A stretch of 64,000 nt of DNA from an uncultured Mollicutes bacterium (GTDB lineage Bacteria; Bacillota_I; Bacilli_A; RFN20; CAG-826). The notes beneath the pieces were generated by a model. The model did not search any database. It saw only the letters and a list, made by a program, of their open reading frames with translations, and was not told the origin of the DNA. Where the stretch lies: the NCBI GenBank assembly GCA_900540385.1, contig UQFY01000010.1, forward strand, positions 8,141 through 72,140, given 5' to 3'. Positions 16,813 through 24,897 of the stretch are shown piece by piece (positions within the stretch are counted from its first letter, which is position 1; each line of letters begins with the position of its first letter). Both the position numbers and the translations under genes were made by a program.

Positions 16813-17131
16813 ATTCTTTTTTAGGTTCCTCTGCTGGAGTTTCCATCTCTTTTTCTTTTCTTGCTAGATATTCATTCATTACATCTTCAGGGAGATTCAT
16901 TGACGCGTCACAGCGAATAACGCCAGGAACCTCCTCCATTAAAATGATCTCTACGCCTTGAGAAATATCGGCATCGGCATATAAACAGCCGTTACACGCT
17001 CCAACCATTCGAACATATACGACTCCATCTTTGAAACCGATATATTCAATATCGCCTCCTTCTCTCTTTAAGAAAGGGCGAACCTTATCTAACACTTCTT
17101 CTATTTGTTTATCGATTGCTTCTTCTGCCAT
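16811..17131 (-). CDS. NifU C-terminal domain (Nfu) Fe-S protein
   Basis: This 106-residue protein is an Nfu-type Fe-S cluster carrier. It has the opening VLDKVRPFLKREGGDIEYI and the cluster-binding pair in GACNGC near residue 49. A charged lysine-rich tail follows the domain. MiaB in this window is a possible client because it needs two 4Fe-4S clusters, but that is inference. On the minus strand TAGAAT lies about ten bases before the ATG, so the leader is very short. No suf genes are in the window. Confidence 0.9.
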   Translation of the reverse strand: MAEEAIDKQIEEVLDKVRPFLKREGGDIEYIGFKDGVVYVRMVGACNGCLYADADISQGVEIILMEEVPGVIRCDASMNLPEDVMNEYLARKEKEMETPAEEPKKE

Positions 17132-17181
17132 AACGGAAACTATTCTAGTTTCTAGGTTAGATTATCGCAAGGAATATAACT

Positions 17182-17187
17182 TATAAT
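17182..17187 (+). promoter_or_regulatory. -10 box six bases before ATG 17194 (leaderless)
   Basis: TATAAT is followed by aaattc and then ATG, so the expected first transcribed base is the A of ATG. The -35 region is weak and there is no Shine-Dalgarno sequence. Confidence 0.5.
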
Positions 17188-17193
17188 AAATTC

Positions 17194-17550
17194 ATGGAAA
17201 GAAAGATAACGGCCAGTAAAACAACGATTCTTGATGCGGTATACACTTTAAAATGCGAGGGATATCAAGCAACCTTAGAAGGTCTTACACACTTGCTTTT
17301 AGGAGATAAAGAGGGAGAAGTCCTCTCTTCTAGTGGAGTTTTTGCCTATTTGCCCTCCCTTTCTTCTAAAAAAATTAAGAACCGCGTTCACTATCTTCTC
17401 CAAAACGGTTTCCTTATCTTGATTTACGATCCAAAAAACGATGTGCATTTTCTTTCTCTCTCCGTTAAAGGGGAAGAAGGAAGAAAAATACTTATCAAAA
17501 AGAAACCGGCAATAAAGAAAGAAACGATTCTTTTCGCACCAATTCCATAA
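17194..17550 (+). CDS. Small RQC-like winged-helix protein (118 aa)
   Basis: The protein resembles the RQC winged-helix fold, here as a free-standing small protein (compare the RQC-minor type). The helix and wing pattern shows in TTILDAVYTLKCEGYQATL, LTHLLLGDKEG, then KKIKNRVHYLLQNGFLILI and FLSLSVKGEEGRK. RQC domains bind duplex or forked DNA in RecQ helicases; a free-standing one could bind DNA or act as a regulator, which is inference. The basic tail would fit nucleic-acid binding. It appears to be a single, probably leaderless, gene closed by a terminator. Confidence 0.6.
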   Translation: MERKITASKTTILDAVYTLKCEGYQATLEGLTHLLLGDKEGEVLSSSGVFAYLPSLSSKKIKNRVHYLLQNGFLILIYDPKNDVHFLSLSVKGEEGRKILIKKKPAIKKETILFAPIP

Positions 17551-17615
17551 AAGAAAAAAGATGGCTGTCTCTTGCCATGGAAAGAGAGAATCCCACAAAG
17601 CCATCTTTTTCTTTA
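17551..17615 (+). terminator. Terminator with nested hairpin
   Basis: AAAAGATGGCT pairs with AGCCATCTTTT, and a smaller TCTCTT/AAGAGA hairpin is nested inside. A T-rich tract follows. Confidence 0.7.
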
Positions 17616-17652
17616 CCTAAATTTAGGGGTAAAGGAAGTATAAAATAAAACA

Positions 17653-17665
17653 TGACAATATGTCA
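17653..17665. promoter_or_regulatory. Inverted repeat TGACA-N3-TGTCA
   Basis: This perfect 5-base inverted repeat lies 25 bases upstream of the promoter of the 42-codon ORF. An imperfect palindrome (CTTTACC...GGTAAAG) lies just before it at 17611-17634. Either could bind a regulator; no factor is identified. Confidence 0.35.
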
Positions 17666-17689
17666 ATGAAATAAATTTGAAAAATTTGC

Positions 17690-17745
17690 TTGCACTTTCT
17701 GAAAATAAGTCTATAGTTATCAATCCTGACGCTAAAAAGCTCAGG
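17690..17745 (+). promoter_or_regulatory. Promoter and leader hairpin of the small ORF
   Basis: The -35 TTGCAC (17690-17695) and the -10 TATAGT (17712-17717) are 16 bases apart. Transcription would start near 17724, directly before a hairpin (CCTGA-C-GCT, AAAAA loop, AGC-TCAGG, 17725-17745). A purine-rich tract with aaggagg follows. Confidence 0.65.
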
Positions 17746-17769
17746 CAAAAAAAGAAGGAGGAAAAACGT

Positions 17770-17898
17770 ATGATGAATAAGAAATACAATTCACAGACCG
17801 CTTATGAAGATAAGCAACGCGACGATAACAAATTATCCGTTTTCGCGTCCTGCTTGTTTGATGATTTCATTAACAGTTCTGATTTCATGAACAACTAA
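17770..17898 (+). CDS. Small protein of 42 residues, unknown
   Basis: I do not recognise this protein. It starts at ATG 17770 (a second ATG follows at once) behind a strong aaggagg ribosome binding site. It reads MMNKKYNSQTAYEDKQRDD and ends in a more hydrophobic, acidic part with one cysteine (FASCLFDDFINSSDF). There is no signal peptide or clear membrane helix. Its own promoter, a leader hairpin and a terminator at 17923-17944 make expression likely despite the length. It could be a regulatory peptide, a toxin-like peptide or a leader. An upstream in-frame start at 17677 would precede the promoter and is rejected. Confidence 0.55.
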   Translation: MMNKKYNSQTAYEDKQRDDNKLSVFASCLFDDFINSSDFMNN

Positions 17899-17922
17899 TG
17901 AAAATCTTCTTCATAAGAAAAT

Positions 17923-17944
17923 AAAGTGGCTCTAGGCCACTTTT
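17923..17944. terminator. Bidirectional terminator
   Basis: AAAGTGGC-TCTAG-GCCACTTT followed by T-rich sequence. It serves the small ORF and, on the other strand, the M32 gene. Confidence 0.85.
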
Positions 17945-17985
17945 ATTTTTCGCCAAGTTTAAGAAGTTCTTTTGCCTTATTTAAA

Positions 17986-19481
17986 TCAGTCATAAAGAGA
18001 TCCGTATTTCTTTTCAAGGTAATGGATAAATGGCTCGCTTGTTAATTCTTTGCCAGTTACCTTCTTTATCCAATCGTTTGGCTCCATCCAATCGTAGGCG
18101 TAATCATTCTTTGCTAAGTAAGAAAGAATTTCATCCATTTTATTCTCTTGAAGCAAGGAGGAGACATGAATGTCTTCTTCCATCTTTTCAAAGATCATTG
18201 CCCCGTAAAGATTTCCTAATAAATAGGATGGGAAATAACCGATTTCATTATCTGTCCAGTGAATATCTTGCATGCAACCTTCGGCATCGTTAGGAACATC
18301 TACGCCAAGATAATCCTTATATTTCGTTTTCCAGATTGCGGGAACTTCTTCGCATTCGATGACCCCATTAATCAAATCACGCTCAATTTCATAACGGATA
18401 ATGATATGTAAGGAATAGGTGAGTTCATCGGAATCGCAACGATTGGTGATGGGCTTAACATAGTTAATCAAACGGTAGAAATCCATTACGTCCATTTCTT
18501 TAAAAGAAGGGTCTAGATGTTGAGCACATAATTCTTTTAATGTAGGCATGAATTCAAGAGAACGGCCAAAGATGTTCTCATAAAGACGAGAATGGGTTTC
18601 ACAAATAGCGGCAGTATTTACGGACTCTAAATAATTGTCGTACATTTCTTGCGGCTTATTTTGGAATTCCAGAGCGTGCCCCGCTTCATGAATTTCAGAA
18701 TAGAGGGCGTTTCTCCAATCGGAAACGGAATAACTAGTGGTGATTCTCGTGTCGTTTTGGGAAATATCTGTCGTAAAAGGATGCATGGATTCTCTCATGC
18801 AGCCCTTGCTTAAATCATATTTCTCCCAATTTAAAACGGCATAGGCCAAATGTCTTTGCTGATCGATGGAATAAGGTTTGATTTCTATCTTAGGGAAATG
18901 AGATTGTTTTTCTAAAACCTTAGGCAAAAGAGTCTTAATGCAATTTTTGATAGGCTCAAAAATGCGGTCCAAATCCTTGCTTCTTTCTCCTGGTTCATAC
19001 ATGTCTAAAGCGGAATCGTAAGGAGTTTCCATTCCTTCTTTCATCATGAGCGTGTCGATTTTTCTAGCATAGGCGATGCAATCTTTCCAATAAGGCAACC
19101 ACTCTGAAAACTGATTGGTTTCCTTGTATTTTCGCCACATCTCATTGGATTTAGAGAATGCTTTTCTTGCCTTCATATATTCTTCTAAAGGCATCTTTTT
19201 AAGGAGCTCTATGTTAAAAGAAAGAGAGTCCGCTAAACGCTTCTCCTTTTTTGAAATCGTTGGGAGATTTGCTAATGCCTCAACCTTAGAAACAAAGTCA
19301 GGGGAGGAGAAAACTTTGCCATCTCCTCATCTTGCTCATTAACGAGTTCAGATTGAGATTCTATCGATTTATCAGGGCATGCTGTCGCTAAATCAAAATA
19401 AAGTAAGCTCGAAAGATAATGAGCATGTCTTAGTTGTTTTAGATATGGCTCTAAAGCGAGAAATTCTTTTGAATGTGTCAT
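17986..19481 (-). pseudogene. M32 carboxypeptidase (carboxypeptidase Taq), frameshifted
   Basis: Two minus-strand frames together make one M32 metallocarboxypeptidase of about 498 residues, the normal length. The N-terminal part (from ATG 19481 with a ggaggaaagca ribosome binding site) reads LKQLRHAHYLSSLLYFDLA and runs off frame near 19305-19320. The rest continues in another frame (SPDFVSKVEALANLPTISKK and onward) to 17986, with the zinc motif HEAGHALEFQ and the SYLLGNLYGA block intact. Adding one base in the AAAGTTTT run near 19311-19317 restores a continuous protein. The active site is unharmed, so this may be recent decay or an assembly error. Confidence 0.85.
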
Positions 19482-19577
19482 TGCTTTCCTCCGTCAAAGA
19501 AAAATGCAATTCCAATTATAATTTTTATATAATCCACTGTCTATTTGTGCTAAATTACCTTGCGAGGAGGAAAGAAA

Positions 19578-19814
19578 ATGAAAGATTTTTGCAATTGGCT
19601 TGATGGTCAGTCAAAACTTGTTAAAGTGATTCTTTGCATCTGGATTTTAGATATCGTTTGGGCAATCTATCGTATTGGTGGCGCTATCGCAAACAAGAAT
19701 ATGCTTCACTTGATTCTTGCCATTCTTTGGGTCCTTATGTCCGCCACAGTTGGATGGATTCTCGATGTTGTCTCTATTCTTTTGACAAATCACATCTTCT
19801 GGTTCAAAGAATAA
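19578..19814 (+). CDS. Small two-helix membrane protein (78 aa)
   Basis: I do not recognise this protein. It has a short hydrophilic start (MKDFCNWLDGQSKLVK) and then two membrane helices, VILCIWILDIVWAIYRIGGAI and LIL through SILL, ending in HIFWFKE. ATG 19578 is chosen because of the strong aggaggaaag ribosome binding site; an in-frame start at 19560 would lie before it. It is divergent from the M32 gene and is followed by a terminator at 19830-19867. It resembles the many small YqaE/TM2-sized proteins of Firmicutes without matching one I can name. Confidence 0.7.
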   Translation: MKDFCNWLDGQSKLVKVILCIWILDIVWAIYRIGGAIANKNMLHLILAILWVLMSATVGWILDVVSILLTNHIFWFKE

Positions 19815-19829
19815 TCATCTTTCCCACAA

Positions 19830-19867
19830 AAAAAGAAAAGTGGCTCAACTGAACCACTTTTTCTTTT
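19830..19867. terminator. Bidirectional terminator
   Basis: AAAAGTGG and CCACTTTT pair with an inner TCA/TGA extension; A-rich and T-rich flanks allow use by both convergent genes. Confidence 0.75.
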
Positions 19868-19879
19868 ACAGATTTAGTC

Positions 19880-20524
19880 TTAACGAAGGCGAGGATCGCT
19901 TATGCCATAAAGCATAGGTAATGCGCCTAAGATTTCAAATAGAGCAATGAGAAGATAGAAGGAACCAATTAAGGCATCATTCTTGATAAGAAGAATACCG
20001 CTTGTTATAGCATAAAGCCCAATAGAAAGAACAAAACAGGCAACTAAAACATAGCTAAAGACATAGGATTGATATGCTGCTTTCTTTTGGAAAATGTTGC
20101 TAATGATGATTCCACCAAAAATGGCGGCAGCTAAAGCCAAAAGGGTAGAAACAATAGAAATGATGTAAGCTAAATCAACGACCGCATTTCCTTCGACAAT
20201 TGGTTTTAAAACGCTAGATAACATAAACATCCCAAAGATAGCACTTGCTGCTGTAAGGAAAATTGGGAAGAGCTGTTCTTGGGTCTTTTTCTTTTTCAAT
20301 ACATTCATTAAAAGAAGAACGCCTAAAAGAGTAACGACAAAGAAAACCATCGTGATAACGAGTAAATCTTTATTTCCATAAAGAAAACTGACGCCATAAT
20401 CATCTGGATAATAACCATTTATTGCTGTAATGATGTAAGCGATTAAAGCAAACAAGAAAGAAATACCCGAAGAAAGAAGAATTCCGATAGATTTAAAATA
20501 ACGATATTTTGGATTTTGCATCAT
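19880..20524 (-). CDS. Six-helix membrane protein co-transcribed with thiT (214 aa)
   Basis: I do not recognise this protein. It has six predicted membrane helices, for example IGILLSSGISFLFALIAYII near the start and SFYLLIALFEILGALPML near the end, with short loops and no catalytic motif. Start ATG 20524 is chosen because a ggaggctaaataag ribosome binding site overlaps the thiT stop; the longer upstream frame lacks one. Its position puts it downstream of the TPP riboswitch, so expression should drop when thiamine pyrophosphate is abundant. A role linked to thiamine uptake is inference only. Confidence 0.75.
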   Translation of the reverse strand: MMQNPKYRYFKSIGILLSSGISFLFALIAYIITAINGYYPDDYGVSFLYGNKDLLVITMVFFVVTLLGVLLLMNVLKKKKTQEQLFPIFLTAASAIFGMFMLSSVLKPIVEGNAVVDLAYIISIVSTLLALAAAIFGGIIISNIFQKKAAYQSYVFSYVLVACFVLSIGLYAITSGILLIKNDALIGSFYLLIALFEILGALPMLYGISDPRLR

Positions 20525-20525
20525 C

Positions 20526-21185
20526 TTATTTAGCCTCCGTTTCTTGAGCAATAGTTTTGATGTTCTTTTCTGGGAGAACAACCTTTGGCCAAACCCAGAC
20601 TAATAAACAAGTGACAACAGTGGAAAAGACGATGTCTGGTCCCATGTAGGCAATATTATAAATAAAGGAATAAGCCCATGGATTAATGTTTGTCCCTTTG
20701 AAGGACCATGCAAAAGAGCCGCTATCACTTCCCCAGAATATTGCACCAGAAAGAACGTGGGACATATATTTTGCTAATCCACCAACGACACAGCCGAGAA
20801 TAATGAACAACACCATTTGTTTTTTATTCTCTGATTTTTTGATGAAACGAGTAAAAAGACCACAAAGAGCAACAAGTGGATAAGCAATCCAGTAGTCTAA
20901 TGCGACTTGAAGAAAAGCCAAATACCATGCTGCACCAGAAACGACATAGAAACCATCTGCTATATCGAGAAGACCCATGATCAAACCGGTGATCAGTCCT
21001 GGCAAAAAACCGCGACGATAAGAGATGATAAATACGCAAACCATCGCAATACCTAATGAGCCACCATTAGGGAATAACGGGCTGGAGTAAATTCCCGCAA
21101 GCATGTCAAGAACGTAGCCTAAGGCTGCGAAAATCGCAATCTCGGCAATGGTCTTAACGCTCCATGTTTTTTCTTTTTCTTCCAT
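20526..21185 (-). CDS. thiT: ThiT thiamine transporter, ECF S component
   Basis: ThiT is the membrane S component that binds thiamine and works with a shared ECF energy module (not in this window). The 219-residue protein has six membrane helices. It shows the family regions IAIFAALGYVLDML near the start, GLLDIADGF with AAWYLAFLQVALDY in the middle, and YSFIYNIAYMGPD near the end; the tryptophan and tyrosine residues are consistent with the thiamine pocket. ATG 21185 is chosen for its ggagggtttt ribosome binding site. A TPP riboswitch and terminator directly precede it. Confidence 0.93.
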   Translation of the reverse strand: MEEKEKTWSVKTIAEIAIFAALGYVLDMLAGIYSSPLFPNGGSLGIAMVCVFIISYRRGFLPGLITGLIMGLLDIADGFYVVSGAAWYLAFLQVALDYWIAYPLVALCGLFTRFIKKSENKKQMVLFIILGCVVGGLAKYMSHVLSGAIFWGSDSGSFAWSFKGTNINPWAYSFIYNIAYMGPDIVFSTVVTCLLVWVWPKVVLPEKNIKTIAQETEAK

Positions 21186-21199
21186 AAAACCCTCCAAGA

Positions 21200-21233
21200 A
21201 AAGAAAAACCGCATCATCTAGAAAATGCGCGGA
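21200..21233 (-). terminator. Riboswitch-controlled terminator before thiT
   Basis: On the minus strand CCGCGCAT and ATGATGCGG form a stem followed by TTTTTCTTTT. It sits between the TPP aptamer and the thiT ribosome binding site, so ligand binding probably allows it to form. Confidence 0.75.
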
Positions 21234-21242
21234 GAAAGCTTT

Positions 21243-21330
21243 TACTTACCTACGCTAGCATTACCTAGATCAGGTTTATGGGTCGCCACGAAGTAGTGGC
21301 CTCTCAGCAATCTTTGGATGCTCCCCAGGT
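21243..21330 (-). promoter_or_regulatory. TPP (THI element) riboswitch
   Basis: The minus strand carries the conserved THI-box elements: GGGGAGC near 21327, GCTGAGAGG near 21306, and the ACCCATAAACCTGATCTAGG block followed by TAATGCTAGCGTAGG towards 21250. A variable hairpin with TTCG loop lies between them. It controls thiT and the following membrane gene, not the upstream thiN. A TAGAAT box near 21345 may be the promoter. Confidence 0.95.
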
Positions 21331-21357
21331 CAATGACCATCTTTATTCTAACACTGC

Positions 21358-21987
21358 TTAAATAAGAGAGTTATCGTTTTTACTGAAAAAGGCTAAAAGT
21401 TTACCTGAATGAATAATGACTTCAGCCACGTCTTCCTTGATTTCATTAGAGACCCCAAGGCCATCTCCTTTAGAGATTTCCGTATGGTTGATATCGTAAG
21501 CAAATCCTTTTAAAGAAAGACGTGCTTTTTCATCCACAGGGAAAAAAGAAACGAATTTATATTCCGAAGGATAGAATTTCCTATTTTCATGAAAAGAAAA
21601 GATTTCTGTCGTATCATCTAGCAAAGAAACTCTTTCATCTTTCATTACAAGTTCTAAATTGGCATAGAAATGCTCAATCCGTTTCCCTTGTATGCCACCT
21701 AACAATACAAAAGAGACGTCCTTTTCCTCTTTCCATAAGTTATAAGCGTGTTTCGTGTCTGTATCGTCTTTAATGGGGTTTAGGGAAATTATATGGGGGA
21801 CGTGTAGCGAAATAAGCTCTTTTTCTTCTTCGTTACAAGAATCAAAATCCCCGATAGCGTAATCTAATGAAACATGATTTTTTAAAGCGAGAATACTGCC
21901 ATGATCAATGCCCACTTTCAAAGAATCCTTTTCAAAAGGAAAGCTCTTTAAATCGACATTTTTACCAATGATAAGATAAATCTTCAT
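21358..21987 (-). CDS. thiN: Thiamine pyrophosphokinase
   Basis: The enzyme converts imported thiamine to thiamine pyrophosphate using ATP. The 209-residue protein has the family motifs GDFDSCNEEE near residue 46 and IKDDTDTKHA near 71, both of the catalytic site, and an LLGGIQGKRIEHFYANL block near 95. Together with ThiT it gives a simple import-and-activate route; no thiamine biosynthesis genes are in the window. It begins one base after the upstream lipoprotein gene ends, and lies upstream of the riboswitch, so it escapes that control. Confidence 0.93.
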   Translation of the reverse strand: MKIYLIIGKNVDLKSFPFEKDSLKVGIDHGSILALKNHVSLDYAIGDFDSCNEEEKELISLHVPHIISLNPIKDDTDTKHAYNLWKEEKDVSFVLLGGIQGKRIEHFYANLELVMKDERVSLLDDTTEIFSFHENRKFYPSEYKFVSFFPVDEKARLSLKGFAYDINHTEISKGDGLGVSNEIKEDVAEVIIHSGKLLAFFSKNDNSLI

Positions 21988-21988
21988 T

Positions 21989-23254
21989 TTAGTTTAAAGA
22001 GAGAGTGATGGATTTTAAGGCAAAAGAAGAATCAAAAACGACAAGTAGCTCATAGGTGACATTCTCCTCTTCAAAAGAGAAAGACTTGTCTTCGTTTATC
22101 TTAAAACCAATCGATGGAGAGACGATGAATTTATCAGCAGTGTAAGAAGAATTTTCATCCTTATCCGTTAAACGATAAACGAAATCTTTGTTATTGACAG
22201 TAATGGTTGTTTTATATGCATAATCGTCGTTTGCGTACATTTGTTGATAATCTTGCGTGATGTTGTTGAAAACGTTTTTCTCCATCAAGGAATCGCTTAA
22301 ATACGTCTCAAGAATAGGCGTATGGGAATTCACGTTCCAATACTCCTCACTAGCAAAAGGAACACCAGCAAAAACATTTTGCCCATAGAAATAGGAACTG
22401 CTTGTTTCAGAATGGGAAACATTTCCATTTTCGAGAGGATTACCAAAATAGTCAGAAAGATAATCTACGTCCTTTAAAACATGAAGATCTTTTAATTGAT
22501 ATTTATCAGCAACCTTATCCAAGGTTAAAGAAGAGATATTGCTTGTGACGCTTGTGACACTTTTTGTATTGTCATAACGATAAATTGGGTTTGTAACAAT
22601 AGAACGAGCGGAAGAAGAATACAAAGCGGTAGTCTTGCCCTCCTCATCACGGAAAAAATTGAAGGGGGTGGAAGAGATCGAATCGTATTTGTTTAAAAGA
22701 TAATTATTCCATTTGTACTCTAAGGTGTCTTCGCTCGCGAAATTGCCATCAATCAAATTATAGGAAACGCCAAATTCCTTAGCGGAAGAGGCTTTATAAA
22801 ATGTCTTTTGATATAAGCCATAGGCGGAAGAAACCTTTCCTTTGGCGAGGACATCTTCAGGGTTTTTTAAAACAGCAACCATGCTTTTTGTTTCATGGGA
22901 GTCGGTTACTTTAATGCCATTAGCTGTGACGGAAGAGGTTGCAATTTCATTATCAACGATGATTTTGTTGGAATAAATTGCAGAAACCACGCTTGAACTT
23001 GCTTCTGCTTTCGTAAAAGCCTTTGATCCATTTTGAGCGTATAACTTTTCATCATCTTGTGATGTTTTATAGGTAGATTGGACACTAGAAAGAGACAAAA
23101 TACTTTCCAAAACGCTCTTTTTTACAAGAATTTCTTCGTAATCATTGAGTGGATTTTTATATTCATTTGCAGCAATACCGTCTTTTTGTTCTCCTCCACA
23201 AGAGAGAAGCAAAGAGGTAACAGTTAATAATGGCAAATACGTTCTTTTTTTCAT
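21989..23254 (-). CDS. Lipoprotein of unknown function (421 aa)
   Basis: The protein has a lipoprotein signal peptide ending in the lipobox LLSC with the lipidated cysteine at residue 19. The mature part is Ser/Thr/Asn-rich and beta-strand-rich with no family I can name. Start ATG 23254 is chosen because it gives this signal; a longer frame from 23359 would add 35 unlikely residues. No ribosome binding site is visible and a TAATGT box lies seven bases before the ATG, so the transcript may be leaderless. It sits in an operon with thiN, but a link to thiamine is not shown by the sequence. Confidence 0.75.
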   Translation of the reverse strand: MKKRTYLPLLTVTSLLLSCGGEQKDGIAANEYKNPLNDYEEILVKKSVLESILSLSSVQSTYKTSQDDEKLYAQNGSKAFTKAEASSSVVSAIYSNKIIVDNEIATSSVTANGIKVTDSHETKSMVAVLKNPEDVLAKGKVSSAYGLYQKTFYKASSAKEFGVSYNLIDGNFASEDTLEYKWNNYLLNKYDSISSTPFNFFRDEEGKTTALYSSSARSIVTNPIYRYDNTKSVTSVTSNISSLTLDKVADKYQLKDLHVLKDVDYLSDYFGNPLENGNVSHSETSSSYFYGQNVFAGVPFASEEYWNVNSHTPILETYLSDSLMEKNVFNNITQDYQQMYANDDYAYKTTITVNNKDFVYRLTDKDENSSYTADKFIVSPSIGFKINEDKSFSFEEENVTYELLVVFDSSFALKSITLSLN

Positions 23255-23320
23255 AACACATACATTAAAACACAAAAATATGAGTTTGATGAAAAAAGAA
23301 TGAAAAAAAGAAAACATCTC

Positions 23321-23355
23321 AATTCCTAGGAATTGGGCTCTAAAAATGATATAGT
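23321..23355 (+). promoter_or_regulatory. Promoter region of the ABC-F gene with a 14-base palindrome
   Basis: AATTCCTAGGAATT (23321-23334) is a perfect palindrome in the place of a -35 element. An extended -10 (TG then TATAGT, 23350-23355) lies nine bases before ATG 23365. It also lies upstream of the divergent lipoprotein gene. Confidence 0.5.
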
Positions 23356-23364
23356 GCATAGGCT

Positions 23365-24897
23365 ATGGCATTATTAGAATTAGACAATATTGAATTCAAT
23401 TACTCAGATAAAGAACTATACAAAGATGTTTGCTTGAAATTGAATCAAGGGGAACATTGCGTTCTTGTTGGTGCAAACGGAACGGGAAAAACCACCCTTT
23501 TGAATATGATTGTAGGGGAGTTATCTCCTGACAAAGGGAAAGTTCTTTGGGAAGGTGGAACCACCTTTTCTTACTTGGATCAGCAATTAAAAGTGGCTCA
23601 GAATATGCCTGTTCACCAGTATCTTTATGGCGTTTATGAGGATTTATTTGAAAAAGAAGTCCAAATGGAGAAACTTTATGAACAAAGTGCTCTTGATCCC
23701 GATAATTTCGAAAAATACCTAGCAAAAGCCGAACGGATTCAAGAAGAGTTGGACGCGAAAGGCTTCTACGCTTTACAAGAAAAAGTCGGTCGTTTAACCG
23801 ATGGGCTAGGATTTGATAAGAGCCATTTAGAGGCTCCTTTAATGGAATTGTCTTCCGGCCAAAGAGAAAAAGCCTACCTTGCAAAGATGCTTCTTGAAGA
23901 AAAAGACGTTTTAATCATGGACGAACCAACAAACTTCCTTGATCAAGGGCAAGTCGCTTGGCTAGCTAAATATTTAACAAACTACCCAAAAGCTTTCCTT
24001 GTCGTCTCCCACGACCAGGAATTTCTTCGCAAGATCGCTACCGTTGTTTTCGTTTTGGAAAATCAAACCATAACGAGATACAAAGGAGATTTCGATCATT
24101 ATCTTCTCCAACACGAAATTGATAAGGAACAATATAAGAAAGATTACGCTGCGCAACAAAGATACATCAAAAAAGAAGAAGACTTTATTGCCAAACATAT
24201 CGTACGTGCCACTTCCGCAAAAGCAGCGAAATCCCACCGTGCAAGATTAGCTCACTTGGATGTTATGGAAGCGCCAGGAAAAGAAGAAGGAAATGTCTTT
24301 ATCAATTTCCCTTATACACATCCAGTCGGTAAAATCCCTCTTCGCGTTGAAGAACTTGTAATTGGCTATAAGAAACCGTTATTAGATCCTATTTCTTTCG
24401 AACTCGTTGAAGGAGAAAAGATTGCTATCCTTGGACAAAATGGCGTAGGTAAAACTACGTTCTTAAAAACCATTTTAGGCGACTTACCTGCTTTAGGAGG
24501 AAGTTTCTCTTTCTTGCCAGGCATTGTCGTTAATTATTTTAATCAAGATGAAAAGATTGATTTGAATATGTCTCCGTTTGATTATATTCATGCCCATTAC
24601 CCTGAACTTAACAACACGGAAATACGTAAGGCCTTAGGCAATTGCGGTGTTCGTAAGGAGATCGCTCTCCGTCCAATGAAAGAACTTTCTGGAGGGGAAG
24701 TTGCCAAAACAAGATTTGCTCTTATGACTTTCAAAAAGAGCAATTTCCTTGTCTTGGATGAACCTACCAACCATCTTGATCAGAAAGCAAAGGACGCTAT
24801 TTTCGCTTCCATTGAAAGATATCCTGGCTCCGTCATCATCGTTTCTCACGAAAAAGACTTTTATGATGGCTTAGTCGATTACGAACTTCATTTTTAA
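23365..24897 (+). CDS. ABC-F family ATPase
   Basis: The 510-residue protein has two ABC ATPase domains and no membrane part, the ABC-F layout; members act on the ribosome as translation factors or in antibiotic resistance. Domain 1 has Walker A GANGTGKTT near residue 37 and signature LSSGQREKA near 163. Domain 2 has GQNGVGKTT near 352 and LSGGEVAK near 442. Walker B motifs read MDEPTNFLD and LDEPTNHLD. The linker is short and charged. I cannot tell a housekeeping from a resistance role. The probable leader is 0-3 bases. Confidence 0.93.
   Translation: MALLELDNIEFNYSDKELYKDVCLKLNQGEHCVLVGANGTGKTTLLNMIVGELSPDKGKVLWEGGTTFSYLDQQLKVAQNMPVHQYLYGVYEDLFEKEVQMEKLYEQSALDPDNFEKYLAKAERIQEELDAKGFYALQEKVGRLTDGLGFDKSHLEAPLMELSSGQREKAYLAKMLLEEKDVLIMDEPTNFLDQGQVAWLAKYLTNYPKAFLVVSHDQEFLRKIATVVFVLENQTITRYKGDFDHYLLQHEIDKEQYKKDYAAQQRYIKKEEDFIAKHIVRATSAKAAKSHRARLAHLDVMEAPGKEEGNVFINFPYTHPVGKIPLRVEELVIGYKKPLLDPISFELVEGEKIAILGQNGVGKTTFLKTILGDLPALGGSFSFLPGIVVNYFNQDEKIDLNMSPFDYIHAHYPELNNTEIRKALGNCGVRKEIALRPMKELSGGEVAKTRFALMTFKKSNFLVLDEPTNHLDQKAKDAIFASIERYPGSVIIVSHEKDFYDGLVDYELHF

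Noticed and set aside
17677..17769. Longer N terminus for the 42-codon ORF
   Set aside because: The upstream start precedes the promoter -35 box and the leader hairpin, and the strong ribosome binding site serves ATG 17770.
19305..19320. Programmed -1 frameshift in the M32 gene
   Set aside because: The zero-frame codons (AAG TTT TCT) do not form a good X-XXY-YYZ slippery heptamer, and M32 genes are not known to use one.
19379..19603. Plus-strand open frame of 74 codons opposite the M32 N terminus
   Set aside because: It is antisense to a conserved coding part and ends in the next gene's ribosome binding site.
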